A DNA stretch of 64,000 bases from Nostoc sp. NMS9 (lineage in GTDB: Bacteria; Cyanobacteriota; Cyanobacteriia; Cyanobacteriales; Nostocaceae): NCBI RefSeq assembly GCF_017114995.1, contig NZ_JABXKL010000074.1, positions 1-64,000 of the forward strand. The letters run 5' to 3'. A model generated the notes under the pieces. The model did no database searches. It was not told where the DNA came from and worked only from the letters and a program-made list of their open reading frames with translations. The position numbers and the translations under genes were made by a program. This document shows positions 56,001 through 64,000 of this stretch, piece after piece; within the stretch, counting starts at the first letter, position 1; each line of letters starts with the position of its first letter.

Positions 56001-59000
56001 GAACGAGTTAAATCACCTTTGGTTACAGCTGTAGCAACTTCTGCGATCGCTCGCAACTGAGTTGTCAGTGTAGCAGCAAGTTCGTTCACATTATCCGTCA
56101 AATCTTTCCAAGTTCCAGCCGCCCCAGGTACTCTAGCTTGTCCGCCTAACTTCCCTTCAATTCCCACTTCCCTTGCTACCGTGGTTACTTGATTGGCAAA
56201 TGTCGCTAGAGTATCAATCATCTCGTTGATTGTCTCTGCCAAAGTTTCAATTTCTCCCTTGGCATCTAACATTAGTTTCCGTTTCAAGTCACCGTTAGCA
56301 ACTGCGGTTACAACTCTAGCGATACCGCGTACTTGTGCCGTTAAGTTCCCCGCCATCGAGTTAACGTTGTCTGTTAAATCTTTCCAAGTACCCGCGACAC
56401 CTTGGACTTGTGCTTGTCCGCCCAATTTTCCTTCAGTTCCCACTTCCCGCGCTACCCGCGTTACTTCACTGGCAAAGGAACTGAGTTGATCTACCATCGT
56501 GTTGGTGGTGTTCTTCAAATCCAAAATTTCACCTTTGGCATCGACGGTAATTTTCTTGGATAGGTCGCCATTTGCTACCGCTTTCGTAACTTCCGCGATG
56601 TTGCGAACTTGTCCAGTAAGGTTCCCCGCCATTGAGTTAACGTTGTCTGTTAAATCTTTCCAAGTCCCAGCCACTCCTCTGACGTAAGCTTGCACGCCTA
56701 ATTTACCTTCCGTTCCCACCTCACGGGCAACCCTGGTAACTTCTGATGCAAAGGAATTTAGCTGATCCACCATTGTATTAATGGTGTTTTTAAGTTCCTG
56801 GATTTCGCCTTTGACATCCACGGTGATTTTTTTAGATAAGTCGCCGTTAGCTACTGCTGTGGTAACTTCGGCAATATTCCGCACTTGCGCCGTCAAACTT
56901 CCCGCCATGAAGTTTACGCTGTCGGTTAAATCTTTCCAAGTACCGGCTACACCTTTAACTTCTGCTTGTACACCCAATTTTCCTTCAGTTCCCACCTCAC
57001 GGGCAACCCGCGTTACTTCACTTGCAAAAGAATTGAGTTGATCTACCATTGTATTAACAGTGTTTTTCAACTCTAAAATTTCACCTTTGACATCAACGGA
57101 GATTTTCTTAGATAAGTCGCCATTAGCTACAGCTGTGGTAACGGCGGCAATGTTTCGCACCTGTGCCGTTAAGCTTCCCGCCATGAAGTTTACGCTGTCA
57201 GTTAAATCTTTCCAAGTGCCAGCCACGCCGCGCACATCTGCTTGGACGCCCAGTTTACCCTCACTTCCCACTTCACGAGCAACTCGCGTTACTTCACTTG
57301 CAAAGGAGTTGAGTTGATCCACCATGATATTGATGGTATTCTTGAGTTCTAAAATTTCGCCTTTGACAGCAACAGTAATTTTCTTGGATAAGTCACCATT
57401 AGCGATCGCAGTCGTAACTTCGGCAATATTGCGCACCTGTGCTGTCAAGCTTCCCGCCATGAAGTTCACACTGTCGGTTAAATCTTTCCAAGTGCCGGCA
57501 ACGTCTTTCACTTCCGCTTGTACACCCAATTTCCCTTCAGTTCCCACTTCACGGGCAACTCTTGTAACTTCACTTGCAAAGGAACTAAGTTGATCCACCA
57601 TTGTATTAATGGTATTTTTCAACTCCAGAATTTCACCTTTGACATCAACAGTGATTTTCTTGGATAAATCGCCAGTTGCCACCGCCGTAGTTACTTCGGC
57701 AATATTCCGCACCTGTGCCGTTAAACTTCCCGCCATGAAGTTCACGCTGTCAGTTAAATCTTTCCACGTACCCGCTACACCGCGCACTTCTGCTTGCACA
57801 CCAAGTTTACCTTCGCTTCCCACCTCACGGGCAACTCTTGTTACTTCACTTGCAAAGGAATTGAGTTGATCCACCATTGTGTTGATGGTATTTTTAAGTT
57901 CCAGAATTTCACCTTTGACATCGACGGTGATTTTCTTGGATAAGTCGCCTGTTGCAACCGCCGTAGTCACTTCGGCAATGTTCCGCACCTGTGCCGTTAA
58001 ACTTCCCGCCATGAAATTCACACTATCGGTAAGGTCCTTCCAAGTTCCAGCCACGCCGCGCACATCGGCTTGCACACCCAGTTTACCTTCACTGCCCACT
58101 TCACGGGCAACTCTTGTTACTTCACTAGCAAAAGAACTAAGTTGATCCACCATGATATTGATGGTATTTTTGAGTTCAAGAATTTCACCTCTGACATCGA
58201 CGGTGATTTTCTTAGATAGATCGCCATTTGCGATCGCAGTGGCAACTTCAGCAATATTTCGCACCTGTCCGGTGAGATTACCCGCCATTAAGTTAACGTT
58301 ATCAGTTAAATCTTTCCAAGTCCCCGCTACTCCCCGGACTTCTGCTTGTACACCCAACTTCCCTTCAGTTCCCACCTCACGGGCAACTCTTGTTACTTCT
58401 GATGCAAAGGAATTGAGTTGATCCACCATTGTATTGATGGTGTTTTTCAACTCTAAAATTTCACCTTTGACATCCACAGTGATTTTCTTAGATAAATCGC
58501 CATTAGCTACCGCCGTAGTCACTTCGGCAATATTCCGCACCTGTGCCGTCAAGCTTCCCGCCATGAAATTCACACTATCGGTAAGGTCTTTCCATGTACC
58601 CGCTACCCCGCGCACTTCTGCTTGACCGCCCAATTTACCTTCTGCACCTACTTCACGGGCAACTCTTGTTACTTCCGATGCAAAGGAATTAAGTTGATCC
58701 ACCATGATGTTGACGGTGTTTTTCAACTCTAAAATTTCGCCTTTGACATCCACAGTGATTTTCTTGGAAAGGTCCCCATTAGCTACCGCCGTTGTCACTT
58801 CCGCAATGTTACGAACTTGGGCTGTTAAATTCCCTGCCATCAAGTTAACGTTGTCTGTGAGATCCTTCCAAGTTCCTGCTACACCCTTAACTTCTGCTTG
58901 TACGCCCAACTTCCCTTCAGTTCCTACTTCACGGGCAACTCGCGTCACTTCCGATGCAAAAGAATTCAGTTGATCCACCATCGTGTTGACAGTGTTTTTG

Positions 59001-59701
59001 AGTTCCAGAATTTCGCCTTTGACATCGACGGTGATTTTTTTGGATAAGTCACCATTTGCGATCGCAGTGGCAACTTCGGCAATGTTACGAACTTGTCCGG
59101 TGAGATTACCCGCCATCAAGTTAACGTTATCAGTCAAATCTTTCCAAGTGCCAGCTACACCTTGCACTTCGGCTTGGACACCCAACTTACCTTCAGTTCC
59201 TACTTCACGCGCCACCCGCGTTACTTCCGATGCAAAAGAACCAAGCCGATCTACCATCGTGTTGACGATATTAGCAGTTTGGAGAAACTCACCTTGGAGA
59301 GGTCTGCCATCAATTTCTGTAGCGATCGTTTGGGATAAGTCACCATTGGCGACTGACCGAATTACCCGGGTAGTTTCAGCTGTTGGTTGAACTAAATCTG
59401 TAATTAGAGTATTGACAGAAGCAACACAATCTGACCAAGAACCTCGAACATCTCCGAGAGAGGCGCGATCGGCAATTTTACCTTCTTTGCCGACAACATT
59501 ACCAATCCGTTGTAGTTCGGCCGCCATCCGCTCATTTTGATCAATAATACCATTGAGCGTATCAGCGATTTTCCCCGCAACACCAGTATGGTCTATGGGC
59601 ATCCGAGCCGAGAAGTCACCCTGTTTAACAGCATTCAGCGTTCTTAGTAGCTGATTTAAATCGAGATTGTCGCTGTCTCTAGTTAACTGTTCGGTTGCCA
59701 T
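53063..59701 (-). CDS. Poly-HAMP hybrid histidine kinase with three receiver domains (2212 aa)
   Basis: From N to C: two divergent HAMP-like units (about 12-150), twelve 92-residue units (about 153-1256) with [28 protein letters not shown] and [17 protein letters not shown], a GAF domain (about 1285-1440), a coiled coil (about 1440-1525), HisKA with His1538 in MSHELRTPL, HATPase ([22 protein letters not shown]; about 1640-1760), and receivers with Asp1874 ([11 protein letters not shown]), Asp1996 ([11 protein letters not shown]) and Asp2143 ([11 protein letters not shown]). No membrane helix is present, so it is cytoplasmic. HAMP arrays relay conformational signals, as in fungal group III kinases (Nik1), which have far fewer units. 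The 3' end of the convergent small gene overlaps its stop by 12 bp. Confidence 0.94.
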   Translation of the reverse strand: MATEQLTRDSDNLDLNQLLRTLNAVKQGDFSARMPIDHTGVAGKIADTLNGIIDQNERMAAELQRIGNVVGKEGKIADRASLGDVRGSWSDCVASVNTLITDLVQPTAETTRVIRSVANGDLSQTIATEIDGRPLQGEFLQTANIVNTMVDRLGSFASEVTRVAREVGTEGKLGVQAEVQGVAGTWKDLTDNVNLMAGNLTGQVRNIAEVATAIANGDLSKKITVDVKGEILELKNTVNTMVDQLNSFASEVTRVAREVGTEGKLGVQAEVKGVAGTWKDLTDNVNLMAGNLTAQVRNIAEVTTAVANGDLSKKITVDVKGEILELKNTVNIMVDQLNSFASEVTRVAREVGAEGKLGGQAEVRGVAGTWKDLTDSVNFMAGSLTAQVRNIAEVTTAVANGDLSKKITVDVKGEILELKNTINTMVDQLNSFASEVTRVAREVGTEGKLGVQAEVRGVAGTWKDLTDNVNLMAGNLTGQVRNIAEVATAIANGDLSKKITVDVRGEILELKNTINIMVDQLSSFASEVTRVAREVGSEGKLGVQADVRGVAGTWKDLTDSVNFMAGSLTAQVRNIAEVTTAVATGDLSKKITVDVKGEILELKNTINTMVDQLNSFASEVTRVAREVGSEGKLGVQAEVRGVAGTWKDLTDSVNFMAGSLTAQVRNIAEVTTAVATGDLSKKITVDVKGEILELKNTINTMVDQLSSFASEVTRVAREVGTEGKLGVQAEVKDVAGTWKDLTDSVNFMAGSLTAQVRNIAEVTTAIANGDLSKKITVAVKGEILELKNTINIMVDQLNSFASEVTRVAREVGSEGKLGVQADVRGVAGTWKDLTDSVNFMAGSLTAQVRNIAAVTTAVANGDLSKKISVDVKGEILELKNTVNTMVDQLNSFASEVTRVAREVGTEGKLGVQAEVKGVAGTWKDLTDSVNFMAGSLTAQVRNIAEVTTAVANGDLSKKITVDVKGEIQELKNTINTMVDQLNSFASEVTRVAREVGTEGKLGVQAYVRGVAGTWKDLTDNVNSMAGNLTGQVRNIAEVTKAVANGDLSKKITVDAKGEILDLKNTTNTMVDQLSSFASEVTRVAREVGTEGKLGGQAQVQGVAGTWKDLTDNVNSMAGNLTAQVRGIARVVTAVANGDLKRKLMLDAKGEIETLAETINEMIDTLATFANQVTTVAREVGIEGKLGGQARVPGAAGTWKDLTDNVNELAATLTTQLRAIAEVATAVTKGDLTRSIAVEALGEVAILKDNINQMIANLRETTQKNTEQDWLKTNLAKFTRMLQGQRDLETVSKLILSELAPLVGAQHGVFFLMDSLENTPYLKLISSYAYRERRHLANRFHLGEGLVGQCALEKERILLTEVPSDYVRIASGLGEATPLNAVVLPVLFEGQVTAVIELASFRRFSEIHLTFFDQLTESIAIVLNTIAASMRTEELLKQSQSLAEELQTQQSELRETNKRLEQQAQSLKTSEDLLKGQQEELQQTNAELEEKAELLAMQKKEVERKNREIEQARLSLEDKAEQLALSSKYKSEFLANMSHELRTPLNSLLILAKLLTDNIDRNLTAKQVEYSQTIYSAGTDLLALINDILDLAKIESGTMSIDMTQMPLAELGEQIERTFRQIAQSKGLTFAIEFTPELPNSIYTDVKRIQQVLKNLLSNAFKFTEQGEVRLRIAVAKLGWSNDNETLNRAQLVIAFSVSDTGIGIAPEKQKVIFEAFQQADGSTSRRYGGTGLGLSISREIARLFGGEIKLISQPGEGSTFTFYLPQLSAESRVLSSELTSTQSSTPYFGLPTPHSSLLTPHSSLLTQHSALINDDRTTIERGDRVLLIVEDDVNFARILLDMAQQQGFKVIAAQTGSTGLMLAQQFLPSAVLLDIRLPEMDGWTVLDRLKHDPNTRHIPVHIMTVEEGRQRGLQLGAIAYLQKPLTSETISEALTKIKGFVERQVKNLLVVEDDDTQRLSIVELIGNSDVSTTAVADGAAALEAIRTQHFDCLVLDLGLPDMTGFELIEQIKLLPNGKSLPIIVYTGREISKAQETELRRIAETIIIKDVRSPERLLDETALFLHRVQANLPAPKRQILEQLHSQDYLLTGKKALIVDDDMRNIFALTSMLERYQIQVLYAENGREGITMLENTPDIDVVLMDVMMPEMDGYETTRTIRQNEQFKSLPIIALTAKAMQGDREKCIEAGASDYITKPVDTEQLLSLLRVWLYR
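54275..54400 (-). repeat. Minisatellite inside the kinase linker (HATPase to first receiver)
   Basis: GAGTGAGGAGTGGGGAGTGAG-like 7-bp units repeat in the plus-strand orientation at about 54281-54335, with AGCACTC-type flanks on both sides. Read on the minus strand it is in frame and encodes a Ser/Thr/Leu/Pro-rich linker ([19 protein letters not shown]). The repeat type is the common intergenic GGAGTTAGGAGT kind. Confidence 0.85.
55931..59243 (-). repeat. Twelve tandem 276-bp repeats encoding HAMP units
   Basis: Each 276-bp unit encodes 92 residues. Units 1-10 differ at only a few positions (e.g. [14 protein letters not shown] versus NTIN; ADV, AEV or AYV; GNLTGQ or GSLTAQ), and DNA similarity is also high. 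Units 11 and 12 at the C-terminal side are more divergent. Alternating types ([11 protein letters not shown] and [11 protein letters not shown]) suggest duplication of multi-unit blocks or gene conversion. Confidence 0.93.
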
Positions 59702-60061
59702 AGCCTTATCCTTAATCTTGAATATTGAGGAATTTTTTGTATTTTTTGCACCCCGTACCTAGTGAGATAACTTTTAGGTAATGCGGATCAAAATAGAGAG
59801 TAGGGAATAGAAAGTGGATCAAACTAATTTTTATGGGTGCGAGTGTAAGCAGTTGATAAAGACTGCTAACTAAATGGTATTGCCGTCGATGTATCTGGCA
59901 TACCACTTAGCTAATGATAGCTAGTACAGGTCGGCGATGCCTAACTTGGGCGAGTAAGCGATCGCACAGTAGAACACAAGATGACAATTAACATTACGTT
60001 TTTTGATTTTTGGAATTTGAGGAAAGCAGCAAATCAATAAATTCTAACTGATAACTGAGGT
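59702..60061. other. Intergenic region upstream of the poly-HAMP kinase
   Basis: No gene seen. AAGGATAAGGCT just before the ATG at 59701 (minus strand) is a possible ribosome binding site. The region also supplies the upstream sequence of the Uma2 fragment; I could place no promoter. Confidence 0.4.
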
Positions 60062-60457
60062 TTGCTAAAGTCAGAAATATCCGGCAACTCCAAGGATTGG
60101 CAAATGGTTAGAGAGTACTCAGCCCAGAGACATCTGCCTCCGCTTGAAAGTGGCGATCGCTTAACTCGCCCTGAATTTGAACGGCGTTATGCGGCTGCAC
60201 CCCATATCAAGAAAGCAGAACTGATTGAACGAATCGTTTACATCGCATCTCCTGTAAGACATGAGCAACATGGCAAACCCCACAGTCGGGTCATAACTTG
60301 GTTAGGAGTCTACCAATCACTGACTCCTGGCGTTGACTTAAGCGTTGAACCAACCGTCAGACTAGATTTAGACAATGAACCCCAGCCAGATGTAGTGCTG
60401 TTTATTGAACCAGACGCAGGCGGACAAATGCGTTTGAGCAGCGTCGGCTCGTTCTAA
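60062..60457 (+). pseudogene. Uma2-family endonuclease fragment, C-terminally truncated
   Basis: The 131-codon frame starting MLKSEISGNSKD (likely TTG) or an internal M matches the N-terminal half of Uma2/DUF820 PD-(D/E)XK proteins: PPLESGDRLTRPEFERRYAA, KKAELIERIVYIASPVRHEQHG, EPTVRLDLDNEPQPDVVLFI and EPDAGGQMRLSS. The full family is about 190-250 residues; the catalytic E.K part (usually following APELIVEV) is missing. The frame leaves the family at about 60443 and continues five codons into reverse-complement sequence of another gene. Confidence 0.8.
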
Positions 60458-60487
60458 AACGCTGGAATTTTTTTTACGACGTGCCAT
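60443..60487 (-). pseudogene. 5' fragment of a paralogue of the gene at 695
   Basis: Read from ATG 60487 on the minus strand, 15 codons encode MARRKKNSSVLERAD, matching the start of the family represented at 695-1090 (MSRQKRTYRVLEKAE). After 60443 the frame runs into Uma2 antisense sequence, so the rest of the gene is lost. It abuts the broken Uma2 end exactly, marking a recombination junction. Confidence 0.65.
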
Positions 60488-60692
60488 AATGCATCTCTGC
60501 TACTAGGCTATTGATATTTTTTTATACCAAAATATTTCTGATTGTCATGGGAAAATATAGCAAATCAGTTGCCTAGGCGTAGCCCGTCGTAGACATCGTA
60601 TCTCTAAAAGTTTAGTTAATTTCACGTAGACTATATTTTATTCCGGGTAGTAAATAAATTCATAAGTTCATTACAACAATTGCTGCAATGAT

Positions 60693-60883
60693 TTAAGCGT
60701 TTCTTATATATGTCAGAGCATTTGTTGCAAAGTATTAAGCAATTGCAGCAACGGTTTATACATCTGCAAGAAAGACTTAAGCCTTTCTTATACATGTCAG
60801 AGTATTTGTTGCAAAGTATTAAGCAATTGCAGCAACGGCTTATACATTTGCAAGAAAAACTTAAGCCTTTCTTATAAATGAAG
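60693..60883 (+). repeat. 84-bp tandem repeat (2.3 units)
   Basis: Units start at 60693 and 60777, with a partial third at 60861 (TTAAGCCTTTCTTATAAATG). The two full units differ at six of 84 positions. The period is divisible by three, so an open frame is maintained. Confidence 0.92.
60710..60877 (+). CDS. Possible 55-aa microprotein of two 28-residue repeats
   Basis: ATG 60710 starts MSEHLLQSIKQLQQRFIHLQ and ERLKPFLY, followed by a second unit MSEYLLQSIKQLQQRLIHLQ and EKLKPFL, then TAA at 60875-60877. The repeat is an amphipathic, leucine-rich helix with heptad-like spacing. There is no clear ribosome binding site, and four of six differences between the units change the residue, so coding is uncertain. 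Confidence 0.35.
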   Translation: MSEHLLQSIKQLQQRFIHLQERLKPFLYMSEYLLQSIKQLQQRLIHLQEKLKPFL

Positions 60884-60982
60884 TAATATTAGCTGCAAAG
60901 GTTTAAATTTTCACAGTCTCAAGCGGAAAAAATCTAAGTATTTGTAGTAGCGTGGCACAGCTAAATTGATGCATTCTAAATC

Positions 60983-61171
60983 TTAGAAACCGGAGAGTTG
61001 CTGCTCTGCGAGTTCCCGATTTGATATTAGAATTAACTCTATCGCTTCCCGTAGGCTTTCTCTAGCTTCTTCCAGAGTTCTCTGTTGGAAATTTGCACCA
61101 GGTAACTCTTGAACGTAGCCAATATACCAGTCATCTAACTTTTCATATACAGCAGTAAAAGAGTTTTCCAT
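60983..61171 (-). CDS. HicB-like antitoxin-type protein, no HicA partner
   Basis: ATG 61171 is preferred over GTG 61192. The 62-residue product (TAVYEKLDDWYIGYVQELPG; TLEEARESLREAIELIL) has the HicB partial RNase H-like fold. Canonical HicB sits beside HicA, a small RNase toxin, but no HicA frame is seen on either side. Orphan HicB-like proteins are common in cyanobacteria. The next minus-strand gene upstream is the HEPN-like protein, 35 bp away, so they may be one operon. Confidence 0.8.
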   Translation of the reverse strand: MENSFTAVYEKLDDWYIGYVQELPGANFQQRTLEEARESLREAIELILISNRELAEQQLSGF

Positions 61172-61205
61172 ACCCAACCCCAAATACTTCACTTCAAGTC
61201 TATAA

Positions 61206-62000
61206 CTATATTAGCTTTTGCATTCCAGCCACAACAATTTCTGCCAGGTTATCTGATAAAGTTAGAAGCGGCTTTTGAAGTCCCCATTCTTTAACTTTAC
61301 TTGCTGAAAGAGCGCCATGAGCCGTTGCATTCCGCAGTGCTTTTGCGAGTCTTACAGCTTCAACCCAGGTAGAAACAGGTTGAGATTTCACTATCCAATG
61401 TTCGATGATTTCTTGATCTCCATTTCCCAGACTGAGAAAATCTGCAAGTGCGCTCTTTCCTTGAATTGATGGATTTTTATTAAGCCATCTTTCAAGATTG
61501 ACCCTTGTTGAATCGGGTGGATTTAATGAATTATAATTGTTTGGTAAATCACATTTAACCGTGAAAGATTTAATATTTTCTGTCTTTAGACCTCCATTAC
61601 TTTTTTTCAATAGCAATGTTTTTGTAATTGTTTCAAATCCACCCCAAGTCATCACAAGTCGCCACTGAATACCACGTGCTTTATGTGTATCATTGGGTTT
61701 GTCAACTAAGCTATGACCAACAGCCGGCTCCTGCCATTCTAAGCCAGATTTAATCAGATAAAATCCTTTTGATAAGCCTTGGATAACATCATAGATATGG
61801 TCTGAGTTGTCTGAATGAGTCTGGTTGAAGTGTGAGAGCTTCTGGTGTATATGCTTGCACTTGCCTGGATCATTTATGCAAGATTCATAGGAACCAATAA
61901 ATTGCCATAGTTCGCGCGAGACATCTTCAAGACGTGTAGATATATTCAGAGAATTTTGGATAACCATCATTATGAATAATATTTGTTTGTTGTCATCCAA
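61206..62000 (-). CDS. Protein of unknown function with a HEPN-like R-x4-H motif
   Basis: The frame begins with TTG 62000; ATG ATG at 61970/61967 is an alternative start. I do not recognise the 264-residue protein. It is mostly helical, and near its C-terminus carries Arg223-N-A-T-A-His228, the R-x4-6-H motif of HEPN ribonucleases, within a LAKALRNATAHGALS helix. A Trp-rich middle (GIQWRLVMTWGGFETITKTLL) is also present. HEPN assignment is by motif only. Its position 5' of a HicB-like gene suggests a possible toxin-antitoxin or defence pairing. Confidence 0.5.
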   Translation of the reverse strand: MDDNKQILFIMMVIQNSLNISTRLEDVSRELWQFIGSYESCINDPGKCKHIHQKLSHFNQTHSDNSDHIYDVIQGLSKGFYLIKSGLEWQEPAVGHSLVDKPNDTHKARGIQWRLVMTWGGFETITKTLLLKKSNGGLKTENIKSFTVKCDLPNNYNSLNPPDSTRVNLERWLNKNPSIQGKSALADFLSLGNGDQEIIEHWIVKSQPVSTWVEAVRLAKALRNATAHGALSASKVKEWGLQKPLLTLSDNLAEIVVAGMQKLI

Positions 62001-62105
62001 AAATATAGACAGAAACAGCCTATTTTTAGAGAGGTATTCTGCATATAAATTGGTTTAATTATTCTATTTAGATAATTTAAATATTAATCCAGTATAAATA
62101 CTGAA

Positions 62106-64000
62106 TTAAACCACGACCCCTTCCAACTCCTCATCTGTCAACTCATATAATTGCCGCAATTTATCTAACTTCTCACCATCAGCTTCCCAGAAACCCCGCC
62201 CATACGCCTCTAACATTCTCCCTAAAATATTGCGAAAAGCTTCAGGATTTGCCTTACGTAATTTCTCCGCCATCTCTGCATCTAACGCATAAGTATCAGC
62301 TGCTTGATCGTAAACCCAATCATCAGTAAAATCAGCAGTACCACCCCAACCAATCAACGCCGTCATCCGTTGGGAAATTTCAAAAGCACCACCAGAACCT
62401 TGATTTGCCATCGCTTGCGCCCATTTGGGATTTACCAATTTGGTACGATACTCCATTCGTAGTAAATCATCTAAATTGCGGGGTGTAGTATCTTTCGAGA
62501 AACTTTCTACAAAGCTGGTTGTAACCTTTTTCCCACCTTGTTTTTCTGCCGCCTTTTTCAAACCGCCAGTATTAGCGTAATATTCTTGAATATCAGTTAA
62601 ACCATATTCTACCGAATCAATTTCTTGAACAATGCGATCGCTAGTTTTTAACAAAGTATTCAACACTTCCGGTCTAGCTTCACCTTTATCTTCTCTCCCA
62701 TAGCTGAATACATTGCGACTTTGCCAAGTATTACCTAACTCCTCACCAGATTCCCAGTTACCATCCACAACTCTATCATTCACCAAAGAACCAAAATCAC
62801 CCGCCGGATTAGAAAACAATCTCGCCGATGCATTTTCTACACCTTGGGCTTTTAAAGCTAAAGCGTGTCTTCTAATAAAATTTTGATCTTCCGATTCATC
62901 AGCATCAGCCGCCCGTTGAAATAAATCATCCAACAATTCGATGATATTGACAAAACTATCCCGGAAAATTCCAGACAAATTACCCAACACATCAATACGG
63001 GGATGTCCCGCCTCGACCAACGGCTTCAACTCATAACGAACAACTCTACCAGTTCCTTCCTTAACAGGTTCAGCCCCCACCAATTCCAAAAGAATCCCCA
63101 AAGATTCACCCTTAGTTTTAATCGCATCCAATCCCCATAACATCACCGCCACCGTTTCTGGATATTTACCATATTCATCCAAATGCTGGGCGATAATTTT
63201 TTGAGCAATTTCCCGTCCCCGTTCATAAGCAGCAGGTGAAGGCATCCGATAAGGATCTAAAGCATGAATATTCCTTCCAGTCGGTAACACACCAGCCCCA
63301 TCCCGTAACAAATCACCACCAGGCGCAGGCGGAATATACTCTCCATTCAACCCTCTTAACAAATTCGTTAACTCATCTGTAGATTGCATTAACAAATCCC
63401 TTATTAGTTTTTCCTCTTCTTCTCTTTCTTCCTTTATTCTTTCCTCCTCCCCAAAATATGCCTCCAAATAAGAAGCCAATTCCTCTTCATTCGGTGCCTC
63501 CCCCAAAGTATGCAACCCAGAAGAAAACAACCGATTTTCTAAAACCTGCAAATATCCATACAACTCCACCAAATAATCATCAAAAGCATGACTGCTAAAC
63601 ATCCGCACATTTTCAGGAGTAAACGCAATTCCCAACCGTTTAGCATCTTCAAACGGACAATCGGCATCTAAACCAGAATCCACAATTTTTTTACAAATTC
63701 CTTCCTTCAAGACATAATTCTTTTGCGGATCTTCACGATACTCCGAAATCAAATCTCGTAATGCCACCAATTCTTTATACAAACCTGCACGACCATAAGG
63801 CGGTACATTATGAGAAATCAACACACCATAACCGCGACGTTTTGCCAACATCGATTCAGACGGATTATTCGCCGCATATATATATAGATTAGGCAAATTT
63901 CCTAACAGAATATCCGACCAAGAATAACCCGTATTACCCAACGGAGAACCAGGCAACCATTCAACAGTTCCATGCATTCCAAAGTGAACTAAAGCATCAG
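62106..64000 (-). CDS. chlH: Magnesium chelatase subunit H, C-terminal part (5' end outside window)
   Basis: The frame is open to the window edge (DALVHFGMHGTVEWLPG), so the N-terminus lies beyond 64000. The visible part (631 codons) covers the C-terminal half: GTVEWLPGSPLGNTGYSW, NNPSESMLAKRRGYGVLIS, NVPPYGRAGLYKELV, LQVLENRLFSSGLHTLG, and RYELKPLVEAGHPRIDVLGN, all typical of BchH/ChlH. It ends in ELTDEELEGVVV. ChlH binds protoporphyrin IX and forms the metal insertion site with ChlI and ChlD in the first committed step of chlorophyll synthesis. An acidic insertion (EEERIKEEREEEEK) is present near residue 180 of the visible part. Confidence 0.95.
   Translation of the reverse strand, partial: DALVHFGMHGTVEWLPGSPLGNTGYSWSDILLGNLPNLYIYAANNPSESMLAKRRGYGVLISHNVPPYGRAGLYKELVALRDLISEYREDPQKNYVLKEGICKKIVDSGLDADCPFEDAKRLGIAFTPENVRMFSSHAFDDYLVELYGYLQVLENRLFSSGLHTLGEAPNEEELASYLEAYFGEEERIKEEREEEEKLIRDLLMQSTDELTNLLRGLNGEYIPPAPGGDLLRDGAGVLPTGRNIHALDPYRMPSPAAYERGREIAQKIIAQHLDEYGKYPETVAVMLWGLDAIKTKGESLGILLELVGAEPVKEGTGRVVRYELKPLVEAGHPRIDVLGNLSGIFRDSFVNIIELLDDLFQRAADADESEDQNFIRRHALALKAQGVENASARLFSNPAGDFGSLVNDRVVDGNWESGEELGNTWQSRNVFSYGREDKGEARPEVLNTLLKTSDRIVQEIDSVEYGLTDIQEYYANTGGLKKAAEKQGGKKVTTSFVESFSKDTTPRNLDDLLRMEYRTKLVNPKWAQAMANQGSGGAFEISQRMTALIGWGGTADFTDDWVYDQAADTYALDAEMAEKLRKANPEAFRNILGRMLEAYGRGFWEADGEKLDKLRQLYELTDEELEGVVV

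Larger units (their letters stand above)
60458..60982. other. Intergenic region with an 84-bp tandem repeat
   Basis: It holds the gene fragment above, a dispersed repeat at about 60570-60600 (GGCGTAGCCCGTCGTAGACATCG), the 84-bp repeat and the possible 55-aa frame. From 60878 to 60982 I see nothing. Confidence 0.5.

Noticed and set aside
56499-59390. A series of 60-135 codon plus-strand frames
   Set aside because: They are antisense to the 276-bp HAMP repeats and recur with the same sequence in each unit, as a repeat artefact would.

Overview
The window comes from a cyanobacterium, most likely a filamentous Nostocales member (Nostoc/Anabaena type). Octameric HIP1-like palindromes (GCGATCGC) are scattered throughout, base composition is moderately AT-rich, and short intergenic palindromes and purine-rich repeats are frequent. 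The genes include cyanobacterial types such as magnesium chelatase ChlH, the Ccs1/CcdA cytochrome c maturation pair and giant hybrid Ser/Thr-His kinases. There is no intact insertion sequence with a transposase, no CRISPR array, and I saw no tRNA or rRNA.

Layout. 1-2.8 kb: end of a TPR gene, a small soluble protein and small membrane proteins (TM2/SHOCT, helix-hairpin-helix). 2.8-5.7 kb: a MITE-like element, then a Cache/HAMP/GAF histidine kinase on the minus strand. 6.4-8.7 kb: a GH65 glycoside phosphorylase ending in the first residues of a lost beta-phosphoglucomutase domain. 8.9-18.7 kb: a signalling island with a LRR-Roc-COR-TIR protein, an amino-acid-permease/histidine-kinase fusion and a second LRR-Roc-COR protein. 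18.9-23.1 kb: split hydantoinase/oxoprolinase genes hyuA and hyuB, separated by an antisense GNAT gene with one nonsense codon. 23.2-27 kb: alpha/beta hydrolase, carboxymuconolactone decarboxylase-like protein, a methyltransferase frameshifted by a 16-bp duplication, a ferredoxin-like protein and a secreted NTF2-like protein. 27.3-32.7 kb: first giant Ser/Thr kinase-ATPase-GAF-histidine kinase. 32.9-45.2 kb: mostly housekeeping and small genes (cobalamin adenosyltransferase, 2H RNA phosphodiesterase, SRP RNA ffs, queF, pstS, ccs1, ccdA), plus a P-loop-less remnant of a STAND protein. 45.4-59.7 kb: a second giant hybrid kinase (2376 aa) and a 2212-aa hybrid kinase with twelve near-identical 92-aa HAMP units. 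60-64 kb: a Uma2 fragment fused to a fragment of a paralogue of the gene at 695, a possible 55-aa tandem-repeat microprotein, an orphan HicB-like protein, a possible HEPN protein, and the C-terminal part of ChlH running off the window.

How it fits together. Five large sensor or hybrid kinases and two Roco proteins take up well over a third of the window, so sensing and signalling dominate. No dedicated response-regulator gene lies beside them. The Roco-TIR/Roco pair is the best candidate for an undescribed system: two G-protein switches with recently expanded recognition repeats, one with a probable NAD-cleaving TIR effector, on both sides of a transporter-kinase fusion. The region is also in flux. 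Two MITE families, minisatellites, repeats inserted inside reading frames and five broken or chimaeric genes can be read directly from the sequence.
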